DNA of 64,000 nt from a virus, in IMG/VR virus record IMGVR_UViG_3300033145_001096, positions 1 through 64,000 of that record; one strand, 5' to 3'. Under the pieces are notes generated by a model that saw nothing but the letters and a program-made list of their open reading frames with translations, was not told the origin of the DNA and did not search any database. Positions 17,879 through 26,460 of this stretch are shown piece by piece (position 1 is the stretch's first letter; each line of letters begins with the position of its first letter). Position numbers and translations under genes: made by a program.

Positions 17879-17884
17879 AATAAT

Positions 17885-18151
17885 TTACTCCTTTACATTT
17901 TCACAAATAAATTCTTCACATATATCCCAGGGATTCTTTTTCTTTTTATGAAATCTACACCACCCATTGGCAGCATTTATCGCCCCTTTGAAAGTTTTAT
18001 TATCTTCTATTAAATCTTTGCCATTGTAATCAAAGTATTTACAACAATCACAAACATCACAATATTTCTCACATTCTTTAGAGCAATGTTTCTTTCTTTT
18101 TAAATAACGATTAAGTAAAATAAACTGCAAAATTTCATTAATGCTTTCCAT
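17885..18151 (-). CDS. Cysteine-rich hypothetical protein
   Basis: 88 aa with CSKECEKYCDVCDCCKYF (six Cys) and later CRFH and CEEFIC. Likely metal-binding. Start touches the next gene stop. Confidence 0.55.
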   Translation of the reverse strand: MESINEILQFILLNRYLKRKKHCSKECEKYCDVCDCCKYFDYNGKDLIEDNKTFKGAINAANGWCRFHKKKKNPWDICEEFICENVKE

Positions 18152-18354
18152 TATTTTTCTCCTGTAATGCTAATTAAGTTTGATTTCTTTATATTACATA
18201 ATCTACAAACAGCATATATCCATCCTATTATCATTAAAGGAAGAGGTATTAAATCTCCAAAATGAATACTTAGCATAATCATAATAGTTAATTGCGGACA
18301 AAATATAAACCCTAATCCATACCATATCCAATGAAAATCAGTAATATAATTCAT
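18151..18354 (-). CDS. Two-pass membrane protein
   Basis: 67 aa; hydrophobic segments around residues 10-29 and 34-52, short basic C-terminus. Unknown role. Confidence 0.5.
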   Translation of the reverse strand: MNYITDFHWIWYGLGFIFCPQLTIMIMLSIHFGDLIPLPLMIIGWIYAVCRLCNIKKSNLISITGEK

Positions 18355-18355
18355 T

Positions 18356-18931
18356 TTAATTCTCCCTTGTTAATCCAGCTAAAGCAAGCACAACCGCATC
18401 TGCCTTATCATTATCAGTTAATTTCAATTCTATTCCTAATGCAGCATTTACATAAGAAATAATTTCTTTTTTTAAATAAGGTCCTTTTACACTTTTATCT
18501 GATTTCTTAAATTTAATCTTTCTTCTTGCTGTTGTAGGTAATTCAAAATGACATTCTTGAGAACATCCTCTTAAACGTTCGTATACCAAGATACCGAATC
18601 GAGCGAGCGATTTAAGTGTTTTAACATTTTTCCCAAAGAAACAATCTTCGATAACAACTTTATTTAAATTAATATATGATATAATTTCTCTTTTAATTTG
18701 GTCAATTTGTTCCAAAAACGAATCTGCACTTAACAAAAAGTTTTTATTATTCTTAGGAACCTTAATAACATCTAATCTCTCTACAATTAAATAAGAATCG
18801 GTAGTTCTTATTAATGCTAATCCTGTAGAATGCATAGATACATCTACTCCTAATATAACTTTATTACGAGCTAAATTCACTTCTAAAAAAGCTTCTACAG
18901 TATTAATCTTTATTTTTTTAAGAGGTTTCAT
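18356..18931 (-). CDS. RuvC-like Holliday junction resolvase
   Basis: RNase H-fold nuclease, 191 aa from ATG 18931. Catalytic acidic residues are in LGVDVSMHSTGLAL, KVVIEDCFFGKN and DNDKADAVVLAL, matching the RuvC D-E-D pattern. I used the ATG that overlaps the HNH stop (ATGA). Resolves junctions made by the RecA homologue. Confidence 0.85.
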   Translation of the reverse strand: MKPLKKIKINTVEAFLEVNLARNKVILGVDVSMHSTGLALIRTTDSYLIVERLDVIKVPKNNKNFLLSADSFLEQIDQIKREIISYINLNKVVIEDCFFGKNVKTLKSLARFGILVYERLRGCSQECHFELPTTARRKIKFKKSDKSVKGPYLKKEIISYVNAALGIELKLTDNDKADAVVLALAGLTREN

Positions 18932-19515
18932 TTCCAATTCTCCATTATATAAATATAATATGCATACCAATAGCCTCTATTTCCGTTAGTTTTCATATGG
19001 CATATCTGGCATAAACTTATTAAATTATTTAAGTTTAAATTCTCTTTAACATAATCAACATGATGAACGTCTAATGCTTTTCCATTTTCTTTTTGAGTGC
19101 GATTGCATTCAGGATTTTGACAAGTATAATTATCCCTTTCTCTTATTTGTTCTTTTAATTTTTTTGTCCAAGTAGTTGGATATGGTTCGAAAGATTTACC
19201 ATTTTCCCAACGAGGATGTTTTGTTCGGTCTTTAAATCGTTCTTTCCAAAACTTACTCATTTTTTGCTTAGTCGCAATTGAAAATATTTTACCTGTTAAC
19301 GCTTTTGACACCGATTTACTAATTCGCTGCTTGTGTATTATTGTTAATTTTTTTCCAGTATGAGACTTACTCATTTTTTGTTTGGCTTTTTCTGTATGTC
19401 CAAATTTATCATGACAATATATCGAACAAAAGATTCTCTTAGCATGTTTATAACTTTCAAAGCTCTTGCCACAATACAAACAATTTTTAATTATTAGCTT
19501 AACTTTTATTCTCAT
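18928..19515 (-). CDS. HNH homing endonuclease with NUMOD3-like motifs
   Basis: 195 aa. N-terminal zinc finger (CLYCGKSF, CSIYC), NUMOD3-type repeats (SKSHTGKKLT, SKALTGKIFS) for DNA recognition, and an HNH core (RERDNYTCQNPECN, LDVHHVDYVKEN, LISLCQICH). Ends GYWYAYYIYIMENWK, nearly the ending of the HNH at 21384-22130. Overlaps the primase-helicase end by 17 bp. Confidence 0.88.
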   Translation of the reverse strand: MRIKVKLIIKNCLYCGKSFESYKHAKRIFCSIYCHDKFGHTEKAKQKMSKSHTGKKLTIIHKQRISKSVSKALTGKIFSIATKQKMSKFWKERFKDRTKHPRWENGKSFEPYPTTWTKKLKEQIRERDNYTCQNPECNRTQKENGKALDVHHVDYVKENLNLNNLISLCQICHMKTNGNRGYWYAYYIYIMENWK

Positions 19516-21391
19516 CTTCTTCCTTTTGTAATTCTTTTATAAGTTTCAATTCTTTAGTATTCCAGTCATATCGACAAGGCAAAGGACATAACCCGCCTTT
19601 GTATTTGGCATCTCTGTTTTTATCTATTCTATATTCTCCAAACTCTCCTGTTTCATCATCGCTGTATACATATCTACAAGCGAATGCAGGGAATTGTTTA
19701 ATTAAATCTTTTGCTAACCACTCGTTGTTGTCTCGCAACTGAACAAAAACAATAGCAATTCCTTTTGTTTTTTGTAATTTTTCTGTAAAATATTTAAGAA
19801 GTTTATCTGTTTCTGCATAATTATTGGGGCATAACCAATCCACAATTGTAATAGCATTATTTTCCAATTCGATTTTGTTTGAATCTGCTATTTCGTCCCA
19901 CTTGAAATCTCCTTCTTTCAATCCAAGTTGTAGAGCTATTTTACTCCATCTACTGCCAGACTCAAGAGATACATAATAAGGGTTTTTATTTTGTTTTACA
20001 AGTTTTTTTACTATATTCATCGATATATGGGTTTTCCCAGCCGAGTTTTTACTACCAATTAAAATCAAATCTCCATAATTAAAATTCATAATATCATCAA
20101 AATAAGGCATTTTAAAATCTATTGGAATTCCTATATTTATTAAATTTGTTTTCCAATCTGCTTTAGTAACAGTAGAATAATTTGCTCTATTCTTAACAAT
20201 AACCTCTTCCTTTACCAAATAACCTAATACTTTATCAACTCTCTTTTTATCTTCTCCTCTATTTGTTCCTACTACTGCCATAGCAATTTCTGTTCTATTT
20301 GCTTCTTCAACATGCTTTAAATAATCAATTATTTCTTTCGCTAAAACAGACTCATCCATAGTCACATATTTATTAAGCTGTCTAAGCATATCGTTGATTG
20401 TTTTAGGTGACATAGGTTTTTCTAATAAATGTTTATTTAAAATATGAAGAACTTGTCCTGTTTGTTTTATAGGTAAGATTTTACGGATTACTCCACCCAA
20501 CTTAGTAAATTCAGTATTACAGCATCCCTCTAACCCATTATTTTTTAATTGTAAGTCTTTTGGGTTAATTTTAAAATTTTCTTTTTCTATTGCTTCTCTA
20601 ATACCTTCGCTGTAAGTTTTTTGTGGAATTGTAACTTTACTTTTTATCAGTTTCTTTAATTCATCTGGCATTTTTATTATAGAATTAAAAGTTAACTTTC
20701 TTTTTATTCCATTTATTAAACTCGGCGAAATAACCACCTGTCCCCCGTCATTTTCCAAATCTATTTTGTATTCGTCTATTCTCGTTTTAGGTAAATCTTC
20801 TTCATATTTATAAAAAAGATGCCAACCATTTGTGCTCTCTTGTATAAGAGTTTTTCCCATAATTTTTTTAATTGCTTCTGGTATAGGCTTTTGGTCCACG
20901 TCTAAAATTGTAACTCCACTCATTTTCCCTGTTTTCACCCCAATATTTAATCCATCAGCCAACCACCTACGCCACTCATCTATATCTTTATGATTCTTAG
21001 TCGTCCACGCTGTCTCAATAGGAATCTTCTGATTTTTTGCAATAGCAACCAAATCAAAATTATTCTCTTCATAAAACTTTAACAACTTCTCAGTATTATC
21101 TTCATCTATCTTTGTCACCATTTCTATTTTCAATAATTCTTTCAAATAATGTATTTGTTCTATTTCTTTTGAAGGAAATTTATTTTCTAATTTTTTAGCC
21201 AAATCAAAAATATCATAATTTTTCTTACAAGCGTGGCAATTGAATTTGTTGACGTTTGGTATCTTAATACATAATTGTTCAGCCTTACAAAAAACACAAT
21301 CAATTAAAAGAGTAGGTCCTCTTTTTGTTATCTTTATTCCTTTTAATTTCAAATATTCTAATAGCTTGTTTTCGATAATTATTCTATTCAT
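19499..21391 (-). CDS. Primase-helicase (zinc finger, prim-pol, RecA-like helicase)
   Basis: 630 aa from ATG 21391 (MNRIIIENK), which overlaps the upstream HNH stop; a longer frame would start inside that gene. CVFC...CHAC CHC2-like zinc finger (residues about 30-55), a prim-pol region (GVTILDVDQKP, STNGWHLFYKY), a winged-helix-like middle and a C-terminal helicase core with Walker A GSKNSAGKTH. Makes primers and unwinds DNA for the family B polymerase. Flanked on both sides by HNH genes. Confidence 0.85.
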   Translation of the reverse strand: MNRIIIENKLLEYLKLKGIKITKRGPTLLIDCVFCKAEQLCIKIPNVNKFNCHACKKNYDIFDLAKKLENKFPSKEIEQIHYLKELLKIEMVTKIDEDNTEKLLKFYEENNFDLVAIAKNQKIPIETAWTTKNHKDIDEWRRWLADGLNIGVKTGKMSGVTILDVDQKPIPEAIKKIMGKTLIQESTNGWHLFYKYEEDLPKTRIDEYKIDLENDGGQVVISPSLINGIKRKLTFNSIIKMPDELKKLIKSKVTIPQKTYSEGIREAIEKENFKINPKDLQLKNNGLEGCCNTEFTKLGGVIRKILPIKQTGQVLHILNKHLLEKPMSPKTINDMLRQLNKYVTMDESVLAKEIIDYLKHVEEANRTEIAMAVVGTNRGEDKKRVDKVLGYLVKEEVIVKNRANYSTVTKADWKTNLINIGIPIDFKMPYFDDIMNFNYGDLILIGSKNSAGKTHISMNIVKKLVKQNKNPYYVSLESGSRWSKIALQLGLKEGDFKWDEIADSNKIELENNAITIVDWLCPNNYAETDKLLKYFTEKLQKTKGIAIVFVQLRDNNEWLAKDLIKQFPAFACRYVYSDDETGEFGEYRIDKNRDAKYKGGLCPLPCRYDWNTKELKLIKELQKEEDENKS

Positions 21392-22130
21392 TAATTTTCT
21401 CCATAGTATAAGTATAGTAAGCATACCAATAATCTCTTTGATTAGAAGCATTTACGTTGCAGTTTTTGCAGAGAGTTATTAAGTTATATTCGTTACAGTT
21501 TTCTTTATCATAGTTGATATGATGAATTTCTAATACCTTGTTATATTTCTTTAAATGCTCTTCTTCTGTTAATTTGCATTCTGAATTTTGGCAAATGAAA
21601 CTATCTCTTTTGCGGATTTTATTTTTTAATTTTTGTGTAAATTTTGTGGTATAAGGTAATCTTCCTAAGCCGTCTTTATATCTATAATGATTTTTACCCG
21701 TGTGATTTTTTCTATATTCTTCGTCTTTCCACATATTTTTATAACTACAAGAACGACATCTACCAGAACCATAAACTCCAGACCACATTGTTATTTCTGC
21801 CCCGCAATCTATACAATAATATTGTTTATTAGTTCTTCCGTCTATATAAGAAGGGTGTAATTTACCTTTTTTTGGGAATGTTTTTTTTCTTTCTATCTTT
21901 GTGCAAATATATTTTTGAGAACAAGAACGACATCTTTTATGTTGGTAATTGCTAATTTTAACTCCGCAGTCGATGCAGTAATTCGCATTTTTACTTCTGC
22001 CATCTATATATCTGGGATGGTTTTTTGGATTTTTATAAAATTCTTTCATAATACAACTTTTACATAGATTACTTTTGCTGTAACCTTTAGTTCTTCTTCC
22101 GCAGAGTTTACATTTAAATTTATTTTTCAT
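21384..22130 (-). CDS. HNH endonuclease with repeated zinc modules
   Basis: 248 aa. Three repeats of the form (H)P.YIDGR...YCIDCG...RCRSCS, each with two CxxC pairs, precede an HNH core (RKRDSFICQNSECK, LEIHHINYDKEN, LITLCKNCN). Similar modules occur in the HNH at 59.7 kb and the fragment at 47.7 kb. Immediately upstream of the primase-helicase, overlapping it by 8 bp. Confidence 0.85.
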   Translation of the reverse strand: MKNKFKCKLCGRRTKGYSKSNLCKSCIMKEFYKNPKNHPRYIDGRSKNANYCIDCGVKISNYQHKRCRSCSQKYICTKIERKKTFPKKGKLHPSYIDGRTNKQYYCIDCGAEITMWSGVYGSGRCRSCSYKNMWKDEEYRKNHTGKNHYRYKDGLGRLPYTTKFTQKLKNKIRKRDSFICQNSECKLTEEEHLKKYNKVLEIHHINYDKENCNEYNLITLCKNCNVNASNQRDYWYAYYTYTMEKINE

Positions 22131-22155
22131 TTTAATACCATTATCCTCTTAATAT

Positions 22156-22329
22156 TTAATTTATATGTCCATTTTTTAAACAATTCCATTCATATTCTAA
22201 ATTTACCATAAACCATTGAAAAAAGCTATTATAATTTTCTTCAGGATAATATTTTAAACTTTCATATATAATACTTGGTATAGCTGTAATAAATAACAAA
22301 ACAAGGATATATCTTTCCCAATATTTCAT
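22156..22329 (-). CDS. Small membrane protein
   Basis: 57 aa; one hydrophobic helix (residues 7-21) after MKYWER, then an aromatic-rich soluble tail. ATGA overlap with the next gene upstream. Confidence 0.5.
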   Translation of the reverse strand: MKYWERYILVLLFITAIPSIIYESLKYYPEENYNSFFQWFMVNLEYEWNCLKNGHIN

Positions 22330-22469
22330 TCTATCACTCCTCTTTTAGTTTCATTTGGGTTTATTGTTAAAGGATTAATATTCTTTATTTTTTGGTCTAA
22401 ATAGGTAATTTCCTTCTTTTGTTCTATTTTAAATTTTTTCTTACAATGTGGGCATGTAATCTCTTTCAT
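22326..22469 (-). CDS. Small CxxC protein
   Basis: 47 aa; MKEITCPHCKKKFKIEQ gives one CPHC pair. Linked to both neighbours by ATGA overlaps. Confidence 0.5.
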   Translation of the reverse strand: MKEITCPHCKKKFKIEQKKEITYLDQKIKNINPLTINPNETKRGVIE

Positions 22470-22585
22470 TTTAATTTATCCTCCTCTTTAGACCTTTTCA
22501 TAGTATCTTTAAACACTATAACTCCAAATATAATACTTAGAGATAAGTTTATAATAACATTTTTTAAAAGTCTTAATAATCTCAA
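22466..22585 (-). CDS. Possible 39 aa membrane peptide, TTG start
   Basis: From TTG at 22585 the frame reads a hydrophobic segment with a charged tail (KRSKEEDKLK) and ends by ATGA overlap with the next gene. A competing ATG 4 bases upstream in another frame gives only 27 aa. GGAG lies upstream of both. Confidence 0.3.
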   Translation of the reverse strand: MRLLRLLKNVIINLSLSIIFGVIVFKDTMKRSKEEDKLK

Positions 22586-22601
22586 AAATCATCACACTCC
22601 T

Positions 22602-22769
22602 TTATGCCATATGGTCAGAGCTAAAACACATTCCATTTACTATAAAATGATAGTGGTATTCCTTAAATATCCCTGTTCCACTACAAGCTCTACAACTTTT
22701 ATCTTTTCCATTACATATATAACATTCTCTACTATCATCTACTTTAATTATTTCCGCTTTATTTTTCAT
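22602..22769 (-). CDS. DnaJ-type CxxCxxG mini zinc protein
   Basis: 55 aa; CYICNGKDKSCRACSGTG is like a DnaJ zinc repeat pair. Function unknown. Confidence 0.5.
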   Translation of the reverse strand: MKNKAEIIKVDDSRECYICNGKDKSCRACSGTGIFKEYHYHFIVNGMCFSSDHMA

Positions 22770-22778
22770 AAATCCTCC

Positions 22779-23135
22779 TTATAATCTTTTACGAATTCTA
22801 TTAGGCATTAAGCTGTTTAAAGCGTATAAAAAGACATTTGGACGTTTAAATCCATTTAGCCCTCTTCTTCTATAAGGATAATAAATATATGTAACATAAA
22901 ATAAATAACTCATGCAAGCAGAAGCGAAAATCCCGATGCACAGTATATAAAAGTCTACAATCACAATTGCATATACTATTCTTACTAAAGTGTTTAATAT
23001 AGAGATATTAACGAATTTTCTTGATTGTGTTTTGGCAGTTTTTGTTTTTATTATTTTCCTGCCCTGCCAAACATATTTGTATGCATCAAAAAGCCCTGTG
23101 ACTATTAGCAATATACCAATTATATTCTTTAACAT
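22779..23135 (-). CDS. Integral membrane protein
   Basis: 118 aa; hydrophobic segments near residues 3-20, 50-65 and 68-88, with basic loops. Located downstream of the M42 peptidase. Not recognised. Confidence 0.5.
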   Translation of the reverse strand: MLKNIIGILLIVTGLFDAYKYVWQGRKIIKTKTAKTQSRKFVNISILNTLVRIVYAIVIVDFYILCIGIFASACMSYLFYVTYIYYPYRRRGLNGFKRPNVFLYALNSLMPNRIRKRL

Positions 23136-23149
23136 TTAAAGTTTATCCT

Positions 23150-23311
23150 TTATTTTTTAAATTTTTCTGCTATTGACTCTGAAATTTTATCTAAAACATA
23201 TTCTTTAATAGGATAAAGTAATACTCTATTTTCTCCATGATAACAATATTTATCTATTGTATTAACTATATCGTTAGCTAATTTTATTCTTTCTTTTATT
23301 AAATCTTTCAT
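23150..23311 (-). CDS. Hypothetical helical protein
   Basis: 53 aa from ATG 23311, selected because GGAGAG lies directly upstream; an earlier in-frame start overlaps the M42 gene. Begins MKDLIKERIKLAND. Confidence 0.5.
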   Translation of the reverse strand: MKDLIKERIKLANDIVNTIDKYCYHGENRVLLYPIKEYVLDKISESIAEKFKK

Positions 23312-23324
23312 TTTATCTCTCCTT

Positions 23325-24395
23325 TTATTTTTCAATAACGCTATTTATTTTCTTACTTGTTAAAAATTCAGTTAAAAGTTTAACCCCATTATTCAAATCT
23401 TTCATGTTAATTATCTCAACGGAGGAATGCATGTTTCTTAGAGGTATCGCAAGGTCTACTATCTTAATCCCTCCACAAGTATTAGCCACAGATTTAGCAT
23501 TGGTTCCCCCTGCATCAGCAGTGGCTAAATATTGTATCTTTATTTTGTTATTATTTGCTATAGAATTTATTAAATTAACAGATGGTTGATGGATATTTAC
23601 CCCTTTATAAATCACCATGCCTTGTCCAAGAATACATCTTCCTACTCGTCTTTCGTCTACGTCTGGTTGGTCTGTAGCAAAAGTTACATCTACACCAATG
23701 AACAAATCTGGTCGAATCTTATAAGCTAACTCTTTCGCTCCTTTACAGCCTATTTCTTCTTGAACGCTAAAGCAAAATTTTAATGTAGGAAGTGGTTTCT
23801 TTTTTTGCCGTATAATATTTTTAATTGTTTCAATAAGCATATAACAACCTGCTTTATCATCAAATCCCGACCCCATATAGAATCCATCAGTTAACTCGTC
23901 GAATTCAGGCTGTAATACAACTGGGTCTCCTATAGAAACAATTTTACATACATTTTTTTTACCTCTTATTCCAATGTCTACTGTAACATCACTCGTTCTA
24001 TCAGGCACTTCGTCAACTTCTTCTTCAATTAGATGGATAGGTTTGCATCCAATAACTCCTTTGATAATTTCTTTTTTACTATTTAAAATTAAAACTTTTC
24101 TTCCCCTTAATAAAGAAACGTCATGTCCGCCTATTGGAACTAAAGAAATATAACCTCCTTTATCTATATTATTAATTAAAAAACCAAGTTGGTCAGAATG
24201 AGCGTCTATTGCTATAGTTTTGTCAGTCTTTCCTTTAATGGTAGCTACTACATTGTTATGAAAATCAATACTGACTCTTGTTCTTGGCAAATAATTTAAT
24301 AATTCTTTTTTAATATACTCAGCTAACTTTCTCTCATATCCAGATGGAGAAGCACACATAACCAGGTCTTTTAATAATTTAATATCTTTATTCAT
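23325..24395 (-). CDS. M42-family glutamyl aminopeptidase/FrvX-like
   Basis: 356 aa, full family length. Metal and catalytic motifs: DAHSDQLGF (first metal His/Asp), GSGFDDKAGC (bridging Asp), SVQEEIGCKGA (catalytic Glu-Glu), GVDVTFATD and MHSSVEII (last His). Cleaves N-terminal residues from peptides as a large oligomer in cells. It is the first gene after the promoter at 24.4 kb, so probably well expressed. M42 enzymes are rare in phages. Confidence 0.9.
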   Translation of the reverse strand: MNKDIKLLKDLVMCASPSGYERKLAEYIKKELLNYLPRTRVSIDFHNNVVATIKGKTDKTIAIDAHSDQLGFLINNIDKGGYISLVPIGGHDVSLLRGRKVLILNSKKEIIKGVIGCKPIHLIEEEVDEVPDRTSDVTVDIGIRGKKNVCKIVSIGDPVVLQPEFDELTDGFYMGSGFDDKAGCYMLIETIKNIIRQKKKPLPTLKFCFSVQEEIGCKGAKELAYKIRPDLFIGVDVTFATDQPDVDERRVGRCILGQGMVIYKGVNIHQPSVNLINSIANNNKIKIQYLATADAGGTNAKSVANTCGGIKIVDLAIPLRNMHSSVEIINMKDLNNGVKLLTEFLTSKKINSVIEK

Positions 24396-24423
24396 TTAAA
24401 TTTCTCCTTTTATCCTCACCTTT

Positions 24424-24476
24424 ATTATAGCATAAAACATATATCTCAAGCAAGTAAATAATCGATTTTAGTAAAA
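24424..24476 (-). promoter_or_regulatory. Leftward phage promoter, TTATTTACTTGACT family
   Basis: Minus strand: upstream TCGATTATTTACTTG, -35 TTGCTT (24448-24453), 18 bp spacer, -10 TATAAT (24424-24429). Drives the M42 to DNA polymerase operon. Confidence 0.85.
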
Positions 24477-24481
24477 TAGCT

Positions 24482-25003
24482 CTAATCCCATAAATTCCAA
24501 AAATATTGTTTAAAGTTCTTCCATCCAAGGTCATAATCTCTTATCTCTTTAGTTGTCATATATCTATATATATTATCTTTATTAGTGAAGGTTTTATCAA
24601 ATTTTTCTCTATCTTTTTTATCCCTCATTAAAATTAAATCTCCTTCTGAACATTCTTTAGCAAGATAAAAGGTATAAGAAATAGAATTTAAAATATCCAT
24701 CCATTGTCCTTCTGTTAATTCTACAGGATGTCCGTTTAAATTTTTCTTTAAACTCATGATAGAATGCTCAATTACATCTGCCAAATAACAATCTAAACCC
24801 CAAACATCACAATTAGCATATCCCCTCTTTCCTCTTTGAATAAATCTTTTTATATACATTAGAATATTTCCTACAAAAATTATTACTTCCTTATACGTAT
24901 CTTTAAAAAAATATTTAACAGGATGAGATTTTCTATCTTTCCTTATATTTCGTGACATTTTTTTTATATTTAATCTTATTGGTTTTACTGTATGAAATTT
25001 CAT
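24482..25003 (-). CDS. Conserved phage hypothetical protein
   Basis: 173 aa with a basic N-terminus, RGYANCDVWGLDCYLADVI, KKNLNGHPVELTEGQWMDIL and a Trp/Tyr-rich end. This arrangement recurs in a phage family of unknown function. Last gene of its operon; the next promoter follows immediately. Confidence 0.6.
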   Translation of the reverse strand: MKFHTVKPIRLNIKKMSRNIRKDRKSHPVKYFFKDTYKEVIIFVGNILMYIKRFIQRGKRGYANCDVWGLDCYLADVIEHSIMSLKKNLNGHPVELTEGQWMDILNSISYTFYLAKECSEGDLILMRDKKDREKFDKTFTNKDNIYRYMTTKEIRDYDLGWKNFKQYFWNLWD

Positions 25004-25023
25004 TTTTTTTCCTTTTTATATTT

Positions 25024-25050
25024 ATTATACTTGAGTCAACAAAATAATAG
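25024..25050 (-). other. Shortened promoter-like remnant
   Basis: Minus strand carries ATTATTTTG, TTGACT (25034-25039) and TATAAT (25024-25029), but the spacer is 4 bp instead of 18. The motif matches the operon promoters, so this looks like a promoter with a 14 bp deletion and is probably inactive. Confidence 0.5.
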
Positions 25051-25051
25051 A

Positions 25052-25279
25052 TTATCTTTTATTTTTCCGCCAGTGAATAATTCCATATATATTCATTGCA
25101 AATAAATAAACAGAAATAGCTGATAAACTTGTAGTATTTAGCATTATACCTATTACCATATATATAGCATTGGCTAATCCAAACCAATAAAATCCAGATA
25201 TCTTCTTCCTTGCTATAAGAAAGGAGCCAACCACGAAGCCTATATTAGCTGACCAACCGAGCATATCAGTTAATTGCAT
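25052..25279 (-). CDS. Small PnuC-like membrane protein
   Basis: 75 aa from ATG 25279 (MQLTDMLGW), overlapping the transporter stop. Three hydrophobic helices with GWSANIGFVVGSFLIARKK, YWFGLANAIYMVIG and NIYGIIHWRKNKR resemble part of PnuC nicotinamide riboside transporters or related small phage proteins. Too short for a whole PnuC. Confidence 0.5.
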   Translation of the reverse strand: MQLTDMLGWSANIGFVVGSFLIARKKISGFYWFGLANAIYMVIGIMLNTTSLSAISVYLFAMNIYGIIHWRKNKR

Positions 25280-26460
25280 GAGTTTTCTCCTATTTTTAAA
25301 TAAGGAATGAATCCAAGACAAATTAATGTAAATATTCCACTTACTATAATAAGCCATTCTAATCCTATTTTAGGATATAACCATCCCCCTATAACTCTAC
25401 TTCCCATAGCTCCTAAATTTAATACACTACAAATTCCAGCAAATGTAAATGCTTCTGCTTCTTTAGGTGTTATTCTTGCAACATAATCTAATATAACCAA
25501 ATGACTTATCATACCAAATATTCCAAATATTACAGCATAAATCAAAGCTATTTGCCAATTAGGATAATATAAATAACAAAAAGTTGTAACACCCGCTAAG
25601 AAAGTAGTTATATATAATAACTTTTTAAGATTTATTTTTTTACATATCTTCCAATATATAACTGCTCCTAAAATCCCAAACGCACTTCCTGTTGTGCTTA
25701 ATAGACCTATAAAAATTTTATCGAAATGAAGAGAATCTCTCATTTTAAACATCAATGCTAATCCAAATGATGGACTGAACCATAAACAAAATAAAAAGGC
25801 GAGTGCCAACCACAATTGTTTACTTTTTATTGCTTTTTTAATTCCTTTAAAACTCTTTGTATTAACTTTTTCTTTTCTTTTTTCTTCATTGTATTGCGTT
25901 ATCATATAAGTTAATATTCCACCTATAAACATGACAACAAGTAAATTAGCTATTCTATAATTTAAATACTTAGCAATTACTCCACCAACTACTCCTGTAA
26001 TTAGACTTGCTACAGAAATAGCTCCCCATTGAATACTTTGAAATTTTCCCGTGAGATTGTATTTCTGCCCTTTAGCTACCATTATACCATCACAGGCTAC
26101 ATCATTCATGGCAAAACAGGTCGCACATAATATATTTATAATAATTAAACTTTGAATATTTAACCCAAAAAAGAATATATACATCCCTAATAACATAATT
26201 AAGATATAATTGATAATTAAGTAAGATTTTCTCCTATAACCGAATAAAGGAAAGGTATCGCTTATTATCCCATAAATAGGCTTAATCGTCCAAGGAATGG
26301 TGGCTAAAGCCCCAATATAGGCTATTTTATCGACAGTTAGCCCCCAAGTCTCTTTCATTAGATAAAAGATACTTTGAGAAGGAAGTCCATAGATTCCTTG
26401 ACCAAAATAGACCAAAGCAAAAAGAAAATAATATTTTAAATATTTATTTTTCTTCTTCAT
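25270..26460 (-). CDS. MFS transporter of the folate-biopterin (BT1) type
   Basis: 396 aa, about 12 membrane helices. YFGQGIYGLPSQSIFYLMKE, PWTIKPIYGIISDTFPLFGY and RRKSYL match the N-terminal signature of BT1 folate/pteridine transporters; PKEAEAFTFAGICSVLNLG near the C-terminus fits too. Would be a host-envelope importer made during infection. Coupled to the LOG gene and the PnuC-like gene. Confidence 0.7.
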   Translation of the reverse strand: MKKKNKYLKYYFLFALVYFGQGIYGLPSQSIFYLMKETWGLTVDKIAYIGALATIPWTIKPIYGIISDTFPLFGYRRKSYLIINYILIMLLGMYIFFFGLNIQSLIIINILCATCFAMNDVACDGIMVAKGQKYNLTGKFQSIQWGAISVASLITGVVGGVIAKYLNYRIANLLVVMFIGGILTYMITQYNEEKRKEKVNTKSFKGIKKAIKSKQLWLALAFLFCLWFSPSFGLALMFKMRDSLHFDKIFIGLLSTTGSAFGILGAVIYWKICKKINLKKLLYITTFLAGVTTFCYLYYPNWQIALIYAVIFGIFGMISHLVILDYVARITPKEAEAFTFAGICSVLNLGAMGSRVIGGWLYPKIGLEWLIIVSGIFTLICLGFIPYLKIGENSCN

